DNA of 57,704 nt from assembly GCF_000003605.2 (NCBI RefSeq), contig NW_003114469.1, positions 188,369-246,072 of the forward strand, in the 5' to 3' direction. Within the stretch, counting starts at the first letter, position 1. Each line of letters starts with the position of its first letter. Source of the stretch: Saccoglossus kowalevskii. Its lineage: Eukaryota; Hemichordata; Enteropneusta; Harrimaniidae. A program made the position numbers and the translations under genes. Positions 1 to 11,350 of the stretch are shown here, piece by piece. The notes below the pieces were generated by a model. That model made no database searches and was not told the DNA's origin. It saw only the letters and a program-made list of their open reading frames with translations.

Positions 1-63
1 TCCCCCGCTTTAAATATCACGATATCAATGTCTGGGCTCTTTACAAAATTTGTGAAATTAACA

Positions 64-98
<35 letters not shown>

Positions 99-1369
99 AC
101 TATTATTATGCTATGCGGTGTTGTCATAAAGATGTCGTATGGATTATATACACAACCAACAATTATTAGTGAAATGTTGAAATTGAGAAGATTATATTGG
201 AACCAAGCGGTGACGTTCGGATTTTGAAAGCAGGGTATTCTGATTGTTAAGATTAAATGTTATCTTGAGATCGATGAATAACCAGAAAATAGCCTGGCCA
301 TCGTCAAGGTTACTGACTATGTCCGACGGTAATTCTATCACTTATTTTCATATATGCAATAAACAAACAGTTTGTCAACGATTAATTCGGCGATTTTTTT
401 TGATAAAACTGATAACCGTAAGTAATTTCCTGCGTCTTGATCTATCAAGTTCTTGACAATTTTAACCGAAAATACTATATCTATATGTAGACAATTGATT
501 AGGTTCGACATTTTAGCAGTACACGTAGCAAGTACGATGATTGCGGCTTCTACAAACCAACAACTATTATAACGGCGTAGCTGCAATATTTGAAGCAAAC
601 ACCTTCCAGCGTAAGGTTCACAGTAAGTTGAAGGCTGGTTAAGGTGTCACACTACATTTAAAACTTGTATCAATGCGCGGGATTACAACACTTTTGTGGG
701 TACGATTGCAATATATGTTTTTTTTTTGTATTTTGTTTTTTTAAATGCGCACGTGTTTCATGTTTTATTAAATATGATATCAGGGTACAAAAGGTTTATA
801 GTTAAGCAAAAAACAGTCGATTTTTGAATTGAATCGTCGGGCTGGCACTGATAAGTATAGTGAGTACATATCTCGGTCAACGTTTTCGTCAGTTCATTTC
901 CACTACCTACGAACTTCAATTAAGTTCAACCGTCATACAGCTTATTATTTGACGTTGTTGAAACCACTCTATCCAAGCCTACCCAAACAATAGCGAATAA
1001 GAACTCAATAGTTATACATGTGAAATAACCCAATATTTTTCAATATTAAATTACACGTGTACGCCGTCACCGTTGGAACCACAGAGCAACCTGACCTTGT
1101 CGAGTTGTGCGAGCAAATTTGTCTTACCTCCTTATTTTTCACTCATTACCGAGTTGTGGTTATGAAAATATAATATAATACCAAGATTTACATATTTATT
1201 TGAATCACATCTTTTATCAATAGGAAAATCTAATAATGGATGGCCTAATTTACGAAAACCATTAAAACTAGTTAACGTATCTCATATGTGCTCAAATCAC
1301 ATCATTATTTTAGCCGAAGCGGAAGGATCATCCTGATAACAGAGATAACATATAATGAATAACAACTAA
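1..1369. other. 5' flank of the first gene copy, no gene recognised
   Basis: About 1.4 kb with no convincing coding exon. Parts from about 660 onward resemble the sequence upstream of copies A2, B2 and B3, including a shared TCACATCATTA stretch and the related GAGATAATACGACAGACTTTG block. It therefore behaves as the left part of a repeated intergenic unit. The short open frames show no family signature. Confidence 0.5.
70..97. repeat. (TA)n microsatellite
   Basis: This is an uninterrupted run of alternating T and A over 28 bases, in AT-rich flanking DNA upstream of the first gene copy. No function is apparent. Confidence 0.9.
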
Positions 1370-1469
1370 AACAGAGATAATACGACAGACTTTGGAACCG
1401 AACTCTGTTAACATGCAATACAACCCCCTGCTGGCGCTTCTTTCGTGCCTTGCAAGTCGTACATAAAAC
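1370..1469 (+). promoter_or_regulatory. Conserved proximal upstream block of the array genes
   Basis: The roughly 100 bases before the start codon are strongly conserved at 19310-19409 (A2), 27715-27802 (B2) and 44797-44878 (B3). The block contains a GACAGACTTTG(G/A)AACC motif and an ACAATAAAA-type A/T-rich box about 50-60 bases before the ATG (degenerate in A1 as GCAATACAA). It then runs through CTGGCG and CGTACATAAAAC(ATG). Conservation in all four intact copies suggests core promoter plus 5' UTR. The transcription start cannot be read from sequence. In A3 the start of the block remains at 37020-37100 but its 3' part is deleted with exon 1. Confidence 0.45.
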
Positions 1470-4400
1470 ATGTCTCGCTTCGTGCTATTAACGCTAGTCT
1501 GCCTTGCATTTTTTAATAAAGGTAAGTTCGCATCAAACAATTTGAACAGATTTTTTCTCAGATTAGTATATGTATACGTGGCCCACGTACCGTCAAATGA
1601 ACAAAGATTTCTTTGCGTGCAAACAGCTGCATTTTCAATATATTTGTGAGTCGTTACAATTTGGTTCTCCTCCGCGGAAGCTAATGACTGTAATGACATG
1701 ATGTCCACATACACGAACTGCGGCGACACATGGCACTTAAGTTGACACGTACACACTATTTTCGACTGTTAACTATTTAAATTTCTAAATAGATGCATTA
1801 TCAAGTGGACTGTTTGGCGAGGGTGGCGAAGGTGGCCCGCTAGAAGGGGCTTTGGAAGATAAACCCATACTCAGGGCATTACTGATGAAACAAATTATCG
1901 GTAATGTAGGCGGTGGTACTGGTGCGCCGCTCCCCATATTGCGGGCACTGATGAATGGTCAGACTCCACCACCAATAGTACGAGCGATGATAGCTAAACG
2001 TGTTATGGAGGTGTGTAATATAATTATAGAACCCATCAATTCATATCATTTCATACCATTTCACATCAAATCATAGCATATAATAAGAGAAACTCGGTAC
2101 AAATTCTGTACAAATTCCCTAATCATGTTTTCCATATTTTGCTATGTGAAAGTTGGTCGCTAGTCCCTCCAGACTATCAATGCAATTTCACTCCGCATTA
2201 TGCGCAGTGTATCCACACGTACTCGGATGGGTCAAGGGCGCATCGATGGTCAGTTCATCGCGATATGAACATATCTAAATAACCACACTATCGTTTAACC
2301 TACGTCAGCATCACGTATTTAAATCACTTAATAATCTGAATATTTGTTCGCCTATGGTATTTTCATCACCCACAGTTTGTCTGTTGTTTGTTTCAGTTTA
2401 GATACATATTTTCCCCTTTTTGTTCGGAGATAATTTACTTATTAGTTGTTCATATGTAATATACTTTTACCGTAAAAGTGGTGTACGCGGGCTATATTAG
2501 ATTAAAGCAATGACATAAACACATATAATAAGTCATCTATTTAGACAAAATACAGAAACGATTCATTGATCAGTAGTCAGATCATAAAATCAAAAAACAC
2601 GAAAAACACATGTAGTTACTGCCAGATCCAGAATGTGGAATAATTTATTGTATGAAAATTGTTACAAGCTAATTTCTGTTTACTGTGTTCCCTTTAAGAA
2701 TACCGGCGAAGATGGACCCCTTCTCCTCAAACTGTTGGTCTTCCGTAAAGTTGCCGGTGAATTGGGAATGCAAATTATAGAAGGGCTGAGGGCGAGGAAA
2801 CAGTCTGATAGAGTATACACGTTCGCTTTAACTCCACTGTGTGACTGTGCTCTGGAATACATGTAAGCTAAGTACTGTGATATAAGCAGACGTTGCATGC
2901 ACATTTGAATCGTGTACAATCTTACTGTTCTGTGCAATCGCTCCGGTTTTATAATATCGGCGAGGGAATACGTATTTCCTATACAAGTTGTCGCGTATTT
3001 CAGGTCATGCCGTGCTAAAATTGTAATTACACCTATATGGTATATGGTAAAACCTTAATGGACTGGATAGCCGTATCCAGTTCATAAAGATTATTATCGA
3101 ATACTGATCAAAATACAGACCCCGTGAATGGTCCTTTCTTACCTTTACGTCATATAAGTTCTTAGTCACTAGAGGGCGAGCTATAAGATGCATATTATTG
3201 TGATATAATATATAATTATAATACAAATTTATCTGGAGGTCATTGGCCCCAGTATCAATATATACAAATCCCACAAAGCGATTGTAATGCAATATATGTA
3301 TAATATGTTATTCACTTTAATATTCCCACGTAGTGAGACATACCATTACATAAACTAATATTTGTCGTTCACATTCTTCTTTTTCTTATTTTCCAAAGTG
3401 ATGATGAAGGTGCAATGAAGGGGTTTTCTATAGACCTCATTAATGCAGGTAATGTTCGTAAATTTAACCATATGGATTCTGGGCTTGGTGGGTGGGGGTA
3501 TATACAATTTGCTATTACTATATGCAGTATTAAAATGTTATTGTACATTTGATATAGAACCATATCAATTGTTATACGTCTATTTTATATGGCAACAAGT
3601 TATACTGAAAACGGCTGATGACTTGTTTTATTCGAAATCTATATAACAAATACAACGTGATATGTTACTTAAATTTTCTTAGTTTGCGAGGAAGCTGGAA
3701 GGAACTGTGAAACACAATACGACCACAATTCCAACTGTTTTGCCCATGATGATAATCATTTTTTGCTCGGCGAAGGTAAGAACATTTTTTTCCAAATTTT
3801 ATTCGAATTTATTTTTTCTTTCCCATACATTATTAACAACAAGAAACGATACCGAATTTCTGTCAGCTGATGTAGAAAAAGAAGAAATCGAAACTGTTTA
3901 ATAAGTATAACTCATCGAAGTTAATTATTTCTCATATCGAATTTTAATTTAAGGTTTATATCACCAGATCATTAATTATCAAACAACGATGGCTACACAC
4001 TAGTCTGTAATGCAAAAACACGAGGAGGAAATACAAACGCAGCTCGTTTACATTTTTTTTATTATAGGCCTTATATCCAAACAATATGACGTTTGCATGT
4101 CTTGGTTTAAAACAAAGGATCGTACACACGTAGCGGCATTTACGGAGCCATATTGGAAAACTGACAACATATACAATTTGTACGTACCATCCGACAATCC
4201 TAATGAATTCGACGAAAACAATATTGCTGGAAAGAAAATCGGTAAGTTGACCATCTTGTCTTGCATTTAATCTAATACGTATGTAATGTAGTGTAATGTA
4301 ATGTAATGTAATGTAATGTAATGTAATAACGATGTCTGATCCATTATTTAACTAACACCCATTAGACTCACAATATTTATTTTCTAGGTTTCATGGATGG

Positions 4401-5341
4401 GTGGACTGGGGGTCATACATGCCTTGAAGACGTGGCAGGTGCAGATACGATGACGCAAGAATATATCATTCAAATGAAAGACTTGTTTAACAAATTAAGA
4501 AATGGAGAGGTAATGGAAGTTGAATAGTCTTAACATGTTACAGTGTTATATTAGACATTACACATTCAAAAGTTCGAACAGTTTTTAACAATCGCCTTAA
4601 TATTAATGGTGGCAAGGTCATCTTTGTCACCCTTCACAAAATATTTTTTTTTTCCATATTCTGTCAACAATTTTGAAGAAAACATATTCTGATCTGTATA
4701 AAAATATTTCAAATTTATCAAAGTATAGAAATACATGAAATTGTGCATAAACTTTACACCAACATTTTGTTAGGGTAAATGATGGCGTTGAAATTGTTTG
4801 CGTCAAGAAAACCTCTTCCTATTACATAGCTGGATGCTGCGTTCGTGCTTGATGGGTTTGCAAAGAATTATCTTAAAAATGGATTCCAGAAGATTGGAAA
4901 AGGCATCAAATGTGCAGAGCCAGGTATTACTCATGCTATTGCCAGGAAGGACAATGACGTCACTGACTGGTTCAGTGAAACGTTGAGAGAGATGAAGACG
5001 AACGGAAAGTATTATGGTCTGTGTAACAAGGCTAAACGGGATCACGGTGAGGGCGTAATCCTATACATGAAATATTTTACGGCCCTATGTGTTTTTTTAT
5101 TATCTTAGAGCAATTTTTGGCTTTTGAGCCGATTTGGATACATTTACATGAATTCTGAATAAAGTCAGGCATAAAAAAATAATCTGTTACAACATGCATC
5201 GAAATTTATTTGACATGAATTGTATTTTTATAAGTATAAATCTTCATTTCAGGTTCGAAGGGACCAATTAACTGTGTCGTCGAAGGCGAAGAGGTCATTG
5301 AATTTCCCAAGATCAAGTGTGGCGAAGGATGCTGGGTTTAA
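1470..5341 (+). CDS. Copy A1: secreted PBP2-fold (bacterial amino-acid-binding-like) protein, nine exons
   Basis: Exons: 1470-1521, 1793-2010, 2699-2862, 3399-3448, 3683-3775, 4068-4241, 4388-4509, 4830-5046, 5253-5341. All introns are GT-AG, with phases 1,0,2,1,1,1,0,1; the joined frame is open for 392 residues. Residues 1-17 form a signal sequence (MSRFVLLTLVCLAFFNK). Residues 18-128 are a Gly-rich region with repeated PILRAL motifs, then a basic stretch (RARKQSDR). Residues 129-363 match the family-3 solute-binding (PBP2) layout: MKGFSIDLINA, then YDVCMSWFKTKDR..FTEPYW, GKKIG..WTGG, GELDAAFVLD and ARKDNDVTDWF. R211 and D299 align with the carboxylate- and amino-group contacts of bacterial amino-acid-binding proteins. 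About 12 cysteines suggest disulfides. There is no channel insertion, so it is not an ionotropic glutamate receptor. An extracellular amino-acid-like binding role is inferred; the true ligand is unknown. First copy of the array. Confidence 0.8.
3166..3179 (+). promoter_or_regulatory. CTCF-like motif in intron 3 of A1
   Basis: TCACTAGAGGGCGA agrees at 12 of 14 positions with the published vertebrate CTCF core consensus CCASYAGRKGGCRS. Equivalent sites occur in intron 3 of A3 (about 38435) and B3 (about 46518) and are degenerate in B1 and B2. A motif match alone does not show binding, and the site may simply be part of a conserved intron repeat. Confidence 0.25.
4282..4327 (+). repeat. (GTAAT)n microsatellite in intron 6 of A1
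   Basis: Pentamer GTAAT repeats run through intron 6 of A1. Shorter versions occur at the same place in A2, A3 and B3. The tract helps recognise displaced pieces of this intron, such as the inverted fragment near 33.75 kb. Confidence 0.8.
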
Positions 5342-5346
5342 ATAAA
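5341..5346 (+). other. AATAAA signal overlapping the A1 stop codon
   Basis: The stop codon TAA at 5339-5341 runs directly into AATAAA. The usual downstream AATAAAGCACT signal of the family (13702, 31387 and 49843) is mutated to ACATAAAGCAC near 5413 in A1. Either this overlapping hexamer or a variant signal must be used. Its use is inferred, not shown. Confidence 0.4.
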
Positions 5347-6110
5347 ATGTATCTTATTGGCTATATATTATTCGTTTTTTTTTCAAAATCATATATAATC
5401 ATTTAAGCATTAACATAAAGCACAAACATATGTTATTGTGCTGTAAAGATGGAAATATAATACTATGAGTTAAACCGAGTAGTGGAGTGAAAGAATTGAT
5501 TGTCCGAAGGACGGACCACGGATTGTTGTCTGACAAAATAAGATTACTGGCATAGTATATTTCACATAAAATATCAAGCTATGGAGAAATAGCGTTTACA
5601 ACGTGTTCACAATGTAATTCGTACATTAACATAGTAATTCCCTAATACGTCTAATAACACTTCTCGCGATATTTGTATATTCGTCATGCAAATGACATAC
5701 ATTACAATACATTCCACACATACTCCAGAATCAAATTAATTTAACGACTCGTGAGTTGTCTAGTGTTAAGGATGATGTAAACAAATTAGCCGTTTGCAAT
5801 TTTTCCACAGAAAATATATAATAAAGCCATTGAAGACAAAAATAATGCTGCTATATTAACCTTGAAAAATACACGTGTGTCAGTCAACAGACGTACAAAA
5901 TAAGCCAAATTGACCATGATCTGATATTTTTCAACTATCACCCAGTTTCAAATTCATTATTTGAATATTTGGGGGACCTGTTTCCACGCAAATCCTTCAT
6001 ATTATTTTAGTTAGCTCACAATTAATTTTATACAATAGCACTGAAACTGTTCCAATTCACCTTTCCACAACGGCGATCTAAGCCACGCCCCCTTATTTAC
6101 AGTTGCTACG
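5347..6110. other. 3' flank of A1 (family-shared), no gene seen
   Basis: This flank resembles the sequence after A3 (41637-42260) almost throughout, and those after A2, B1, B2 and B3 in parts. Shared pieces include GAGTTAAACCGAGTAGTGG, GTGTTCACAATGTAATTCGTA and a block around 5750-5990 that reappears at 42000-42250. The GAGTTAA at about 5468 is the unoccupied form of a site carrying a TTAA-flanked insertion in B2 and B3. No coding exon recognised. Confidence 0.55.
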
Positions 6111-6239
6111 TCTGACATTTATGTAAACTTATCGGCTATGGCGGGCGCGGGAGAAAGCAGACAGCTTCATCTATTTATTGATAGTCTTGTTCATGTACCA
6201 AATGATATTTCCATGATATATATATAACTGGGAAAATGT

Positions 6240-6434
6240 GTCTCAGAAGGCTCAAGAAAAAGGGTTGAATTATTCCGTTCAAGGTTATGTGCACCACATC
6301 AGGGTAGACAACGAAAGCTCAGTCAGTGCGCGATGTTGGAGGTCTATGTCAAAATCGAAGCTTCCGCATAAAATCACCATGGACATATGTTCCGACAGAA
6401 GACATGCGACTTCCCGCTGTTCTTGTAAGGCTGT
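6240..6434 (+). pseudogene. Exon-like fragment with the first half of a SWIM zinc finger
   Basis: The frame reads YSVQGYVHHIRVDNESSV, then ARCWRSM, LPHKITMDIC and RCSCKA. This resembles the sequence leading into the CxC half of SWIM-type zinc fingers in animal YqaJ/transposon-associated proteins. It stops at a canonical donor (GTAAGT at 6435-6440), so it looks like an exon. No second half (CxH) was found downstream, and no matching upstream exon was found. Most likely a displaced exon or mobile-element relic between A1 and B1. Family call from memory of motifs; moderate certainty. Confidence 0.45.
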
Positions 6435-6952
6435 GTAAGTTTTGTTTTTGTACCGTACATTTGTGAATAATTTTTAAATTTGCCAGTATTAAATTCGCGA
6501 GTAGCGCCATCGAATTTGCACTAAACCATGATCTTTGTATAGCGTCCGCTAGATTAACCAAATGTCAGGGCCGTAGCTAGCTTTTTTTTCACTAGGGGGG
6601 CAAATGTATTTTTTTAAGTTGCGTATAAATGTATAAAGGCGTAGATGTGTGCAGTTGCGCCATAAGTCTATGGGGGGGGGTGTACTAGTATATCCATCTA
6701 TTTTTAACAATAAATTCATCTTGATATATTTTATGAATATATACAAAACACAGGATATTACGGTATGAACTTTATACACGTCACCTGAAACAATTTTGTT
6801 CTATCTTCCTATATAAGCAACATTAATGTGCAGGACTGATTAATACAATTGATAGTTGTACAATACACAGTTTATGTTTACAACTTTGGCGATAGCATAT
6901 TAATTTATCTCCAATTACCTTTCCTTGAATAAATCACTTTTGGGGAAGAAAT

Positions 6953-7560
6953 GATGTCTGTGCCTCGGTGTACTAGTAACATTGCAAGAGCGCTGAGTCT
7001 GTCTTGAGCCATGCTATATCGTGTCCATAACTTTACCCGCCGACAGATGTTGTAAAGAATATTGTGAGAATTCTGTGGATGGCTGGGAAATAGTTGACAT
7101 CACAAACAGCAAGAGATGAAGCAGCATCATTGGGCTTTTGCTCAATTGGTGTATCACTGAACTTTGTTATCCACTTCTCAATTTCAATATTCAAAAATTC
7201 AGCCCTTTGCAAAAATTTCCCTTAGTAATTTTTAATTGAGGTCACATGGGTTGATGTGAGCTGACCAATGTTGCATTGTAAAGGTGCTTGTGCAGCTATC
7301 AGACCACAGAGATGATCAGCAAATCGTGTCTCAAGATCTTGGATGACATGATCCGAGAAAAGATAATATACATGTACATTCAATATTTTTGAATATATTC
7401 CGCATCGTTTACGAAATTCTGTCAATTGCTTCCGGCCGTCGTGAGGCATTGCAGACCCTATGGAATCTCGACCACCAAGAAGATCATAATGAAGTGACCG
7501 AGCTTGATTAGTGGCTTCATGTCAACCAAACTAAACGGCTCTTTTCAGGGTCACCACATA
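6953..7560 (-). pseudogene. hAT-family transposase C-terminal relic
   Basis: Read on the minus strand, the segment gives LFSDHVIQDLETRFADHL, then a frame with PNDAASSLAVCDVNYFPAIH, and after breaks MAQDRLSALAMLLVHRGTDI (6953-7012). These match the order of the hAT transposase C-terminal half: the DH(V/L)I.(D/E)LE(T/A)RF segment, the YFP(A/N)I motif, then the dimerisation-domain end (RLSALAMLLVHR). Stops and frame changes, and loss of the AERSFS-like block between the last two motifs, mark it as dead. It lies in the A1-B1 spacer and is absent from the equivalent spacers of units 2 and 3. Confidence 0.6.
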
Positions 7561-8159
7561 TTCCAAAAAGAGAGAAGCCGTAATTTTAAATGATTAATAT
7601 CATCAGATTGTGGCGAGTGTGATCGATTTTTTGTTTATTTGAATTTACTGCCATACATACGACGTCATACATCAATAATACTGATATTCCTCACATCACT
7701 GCTTGTACTATAAAAAATCAACATTGACAGTTGTGCGCAACGTTTCTTCGAAGCTGCCATGGCTGACGTGTCAATCTGAAATACGTTTGACCCTTGAATG
7801 TACGTGCGCGCTACAACACATTTCGGCGAAATTATACAAGATCAGTGACATCTAGCATTTAGCCACATCATCCAGGGCTTTCGTAATAAAACATGCTAAC
7901 ATTTGTTTCAATATTAAAGACGTATGACTCACCTTAGAACACACGTACTTGTGTCTATCGATATTGTTTACAATAAGTTGCGAATGGGGTCGGCCGCAAG
8001 CCTTGATCCACTGCAGACATTTGTTGTACTGGGTTTCGGGAATGAGAATAATACAATATTGGAATTCTGTTTCGGATGTCTAGTGTCAGATTTACACTGG
8101 CCCCAGGTACAACGTTTGACCATCCTAATAATCGGCACACGCTACCACCAAGCAATATA
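7561..8159. other. Spacer between the hAT relic and the TIR element, nothing recognised
   Basis: No coding exon, RNA gene or clear repeat was recognised. Short overlapping open frames exist on both strands at about 7924-8160 but carry no family signature. The last bases (AATATA, 8154-8159) match those just after the right end of the neighbouring element at 9735-9740. Confidence 0.4.
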
Positions 8160-9734
8160 GGGCCTCCACATGGGTAAAAAATAATACTGTATTGCCTATT
8201 CCCACTTCACTTTTCATACAAAAAAATCAATTCACTTCATTTTTTATAACATAACTATTCTTCACTTCACTTTATATAAGCATTCAATTATTACTTAATA
8301 GCTTGTACTATTAATAATAACTAGAAACTTTGCATTTCAGATACAATGATTTATTGCATTACAGATGTTATCAGGGCAAATCTTCATACTAATAAAGCAA
8401 TATAGACTGTACTCCTGATACTGTTGTTTCTGTTAGTCCCCAAGTTGAATTAGGCGAAAAACCGGCATATACAATTTACCTTCTGTGCATTCAGTCATAA
8501 CTCAGCTATATATTATTTTTGGTCATCTTTAGCACATACATCACATTGAGGACATGATGCATGTGTGGAATATATTGTCAAAAACATTCTCCATTTTGGT
8601 GAACCTCAGATACAAATACATGTAGACTACAAATGTACTTCCCTTGGGACACATAATTATAAAACACTTTCTAGTTTTGAAACTTGAGTAAGTCAGTTTC
8701 AAGTTTTTTTCTTCTGTAACATGACTTCTAGGGGATTTCTACCTATTTAAGCTTGTCGGCCCACTGAATTAGTTTATTGCATTATCATATTCTTGTTTTG
8801 AAATGTATTGTGATGAATTGATTATTGGTTATTGATTCTTGCCAACTCAAAATATAAATCAACTACGGCATGGCTATAATAGTGTCCCTATGTTTACATT
8901 TTATCCTGCTTTAAAACAGAAAGTAGCATGTTGTTTATGTAACAGTTATGAAGAATGTTCAAGAGATTTAAATAAATGTATATTGTATGTATTTTTTTTC
9001 TGAACTTCAAAAATGATATTACTAGTTTATTTGCAGAGCAATATTTAGTCATAATATGCTTCTAATTTACCAGTTATAGTCACACAAATAAAATAGGCAC
9101 ATATGTCATCTTTGCCCAATCATGAAACTACTGCAAGGAGTATTTACAACTTTGGTAACCACCTATTCAAAATGTAATCTACAAATGGCCACAAAATGTA
9201 AATAACTGGTTATTAGACGGACAATAGGGACACAATGTTTCTGTCAGTACTCGCCAGTCAGTAGGCGCCAGTCGTTGCGCGGGCCAGCTCGTCTGCAAAA
9301 TTGTTCCGTTTTAGACTTAACAGACATGACGTCAGAGCTAGATATTTCCATTACGTGCATTCTGATTGTTGTAGGGTACTTGGCCTTCATTTAACAATCG
9401 AATAAAGAAGCGGGTAACACATTACGCTTTTAGTTCCTTTTATTACCAAGCCAGATTCTGTTGGGCAAGATTCGGCGAAGCCGGCGATGTTCGGCAATGT
9501 ATGCCATGTATGATCTTTGCCTGGCTTCCATATTTATAAGAAATTCACTTCAGTTTCCTAATTTTATAAAATAATCACATCAATATTCACTTTCTATAAC
9601 TCAAACAGGTCACTTTTACAATTTTTATAAGATTTTCACTTCGTTTTTTTACAGTTTTTAAAAAGCATCACTTCGATTTTTACACCTTTTAAAACGGGTA
9701 CTTCGGACTTCGTTTTTTACCCATGTGGAGGCCC
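8160..9734. mobile_element. 1.6-kb non-autonomous DNA transposon with 22-bp terminal inverted repeats
   Basis: The left end GGGCCTCCACATGGGTAAAA(AA) at 8160-8181 is the exact reverse complement of 9713-9734. AATATA occurs on both sides (8154-8159 and 9735-9740) and is a likely target duplication. Subterminal arrays of CACTTCA(T/G)TTTTTATA-like units occupy about 8205-8280 and 9540-9715. No transposase frame is visible inside, so it is probably a non-autonomous deletion derivative. Superfamily is uncertain because the 6-bp duplication is not the usual 8 bp of hAT. Confidence 0.75.
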
Positions 9735-9839
9735 AATATATCTATCAAACTTGACGCGAACCTCCTACACGGCAACTTGTCGGACAAAATGGCCGCCAAT
9801 AATGGGGGGGGGGGGCTGGACGCGCTAACTTCCTATTGG

Positions 9840-11340
<1,501 letters not shown>

Positions 11341-11350
11341 TCCTATCAAG

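Noticed and set aside
1328..1756. 142-codon open frame on the minus strand over A1 exon 1
   Set aside because: It runs antisense to the conserved promoter, signal exon and intron 1 and shows no family motif; a chance shadow of the real gene.
2699..5046. The PBP2-like domain being the ligand-binding part of an ionotropic glutamate receptor
   Set aside because: The two lobes are continuous through exons 3-8. There is no pore or membrane segment between YDVCMSW..FTEPYW and the GELDAAF lobe, and no C-terminal membrane helix before the stop.
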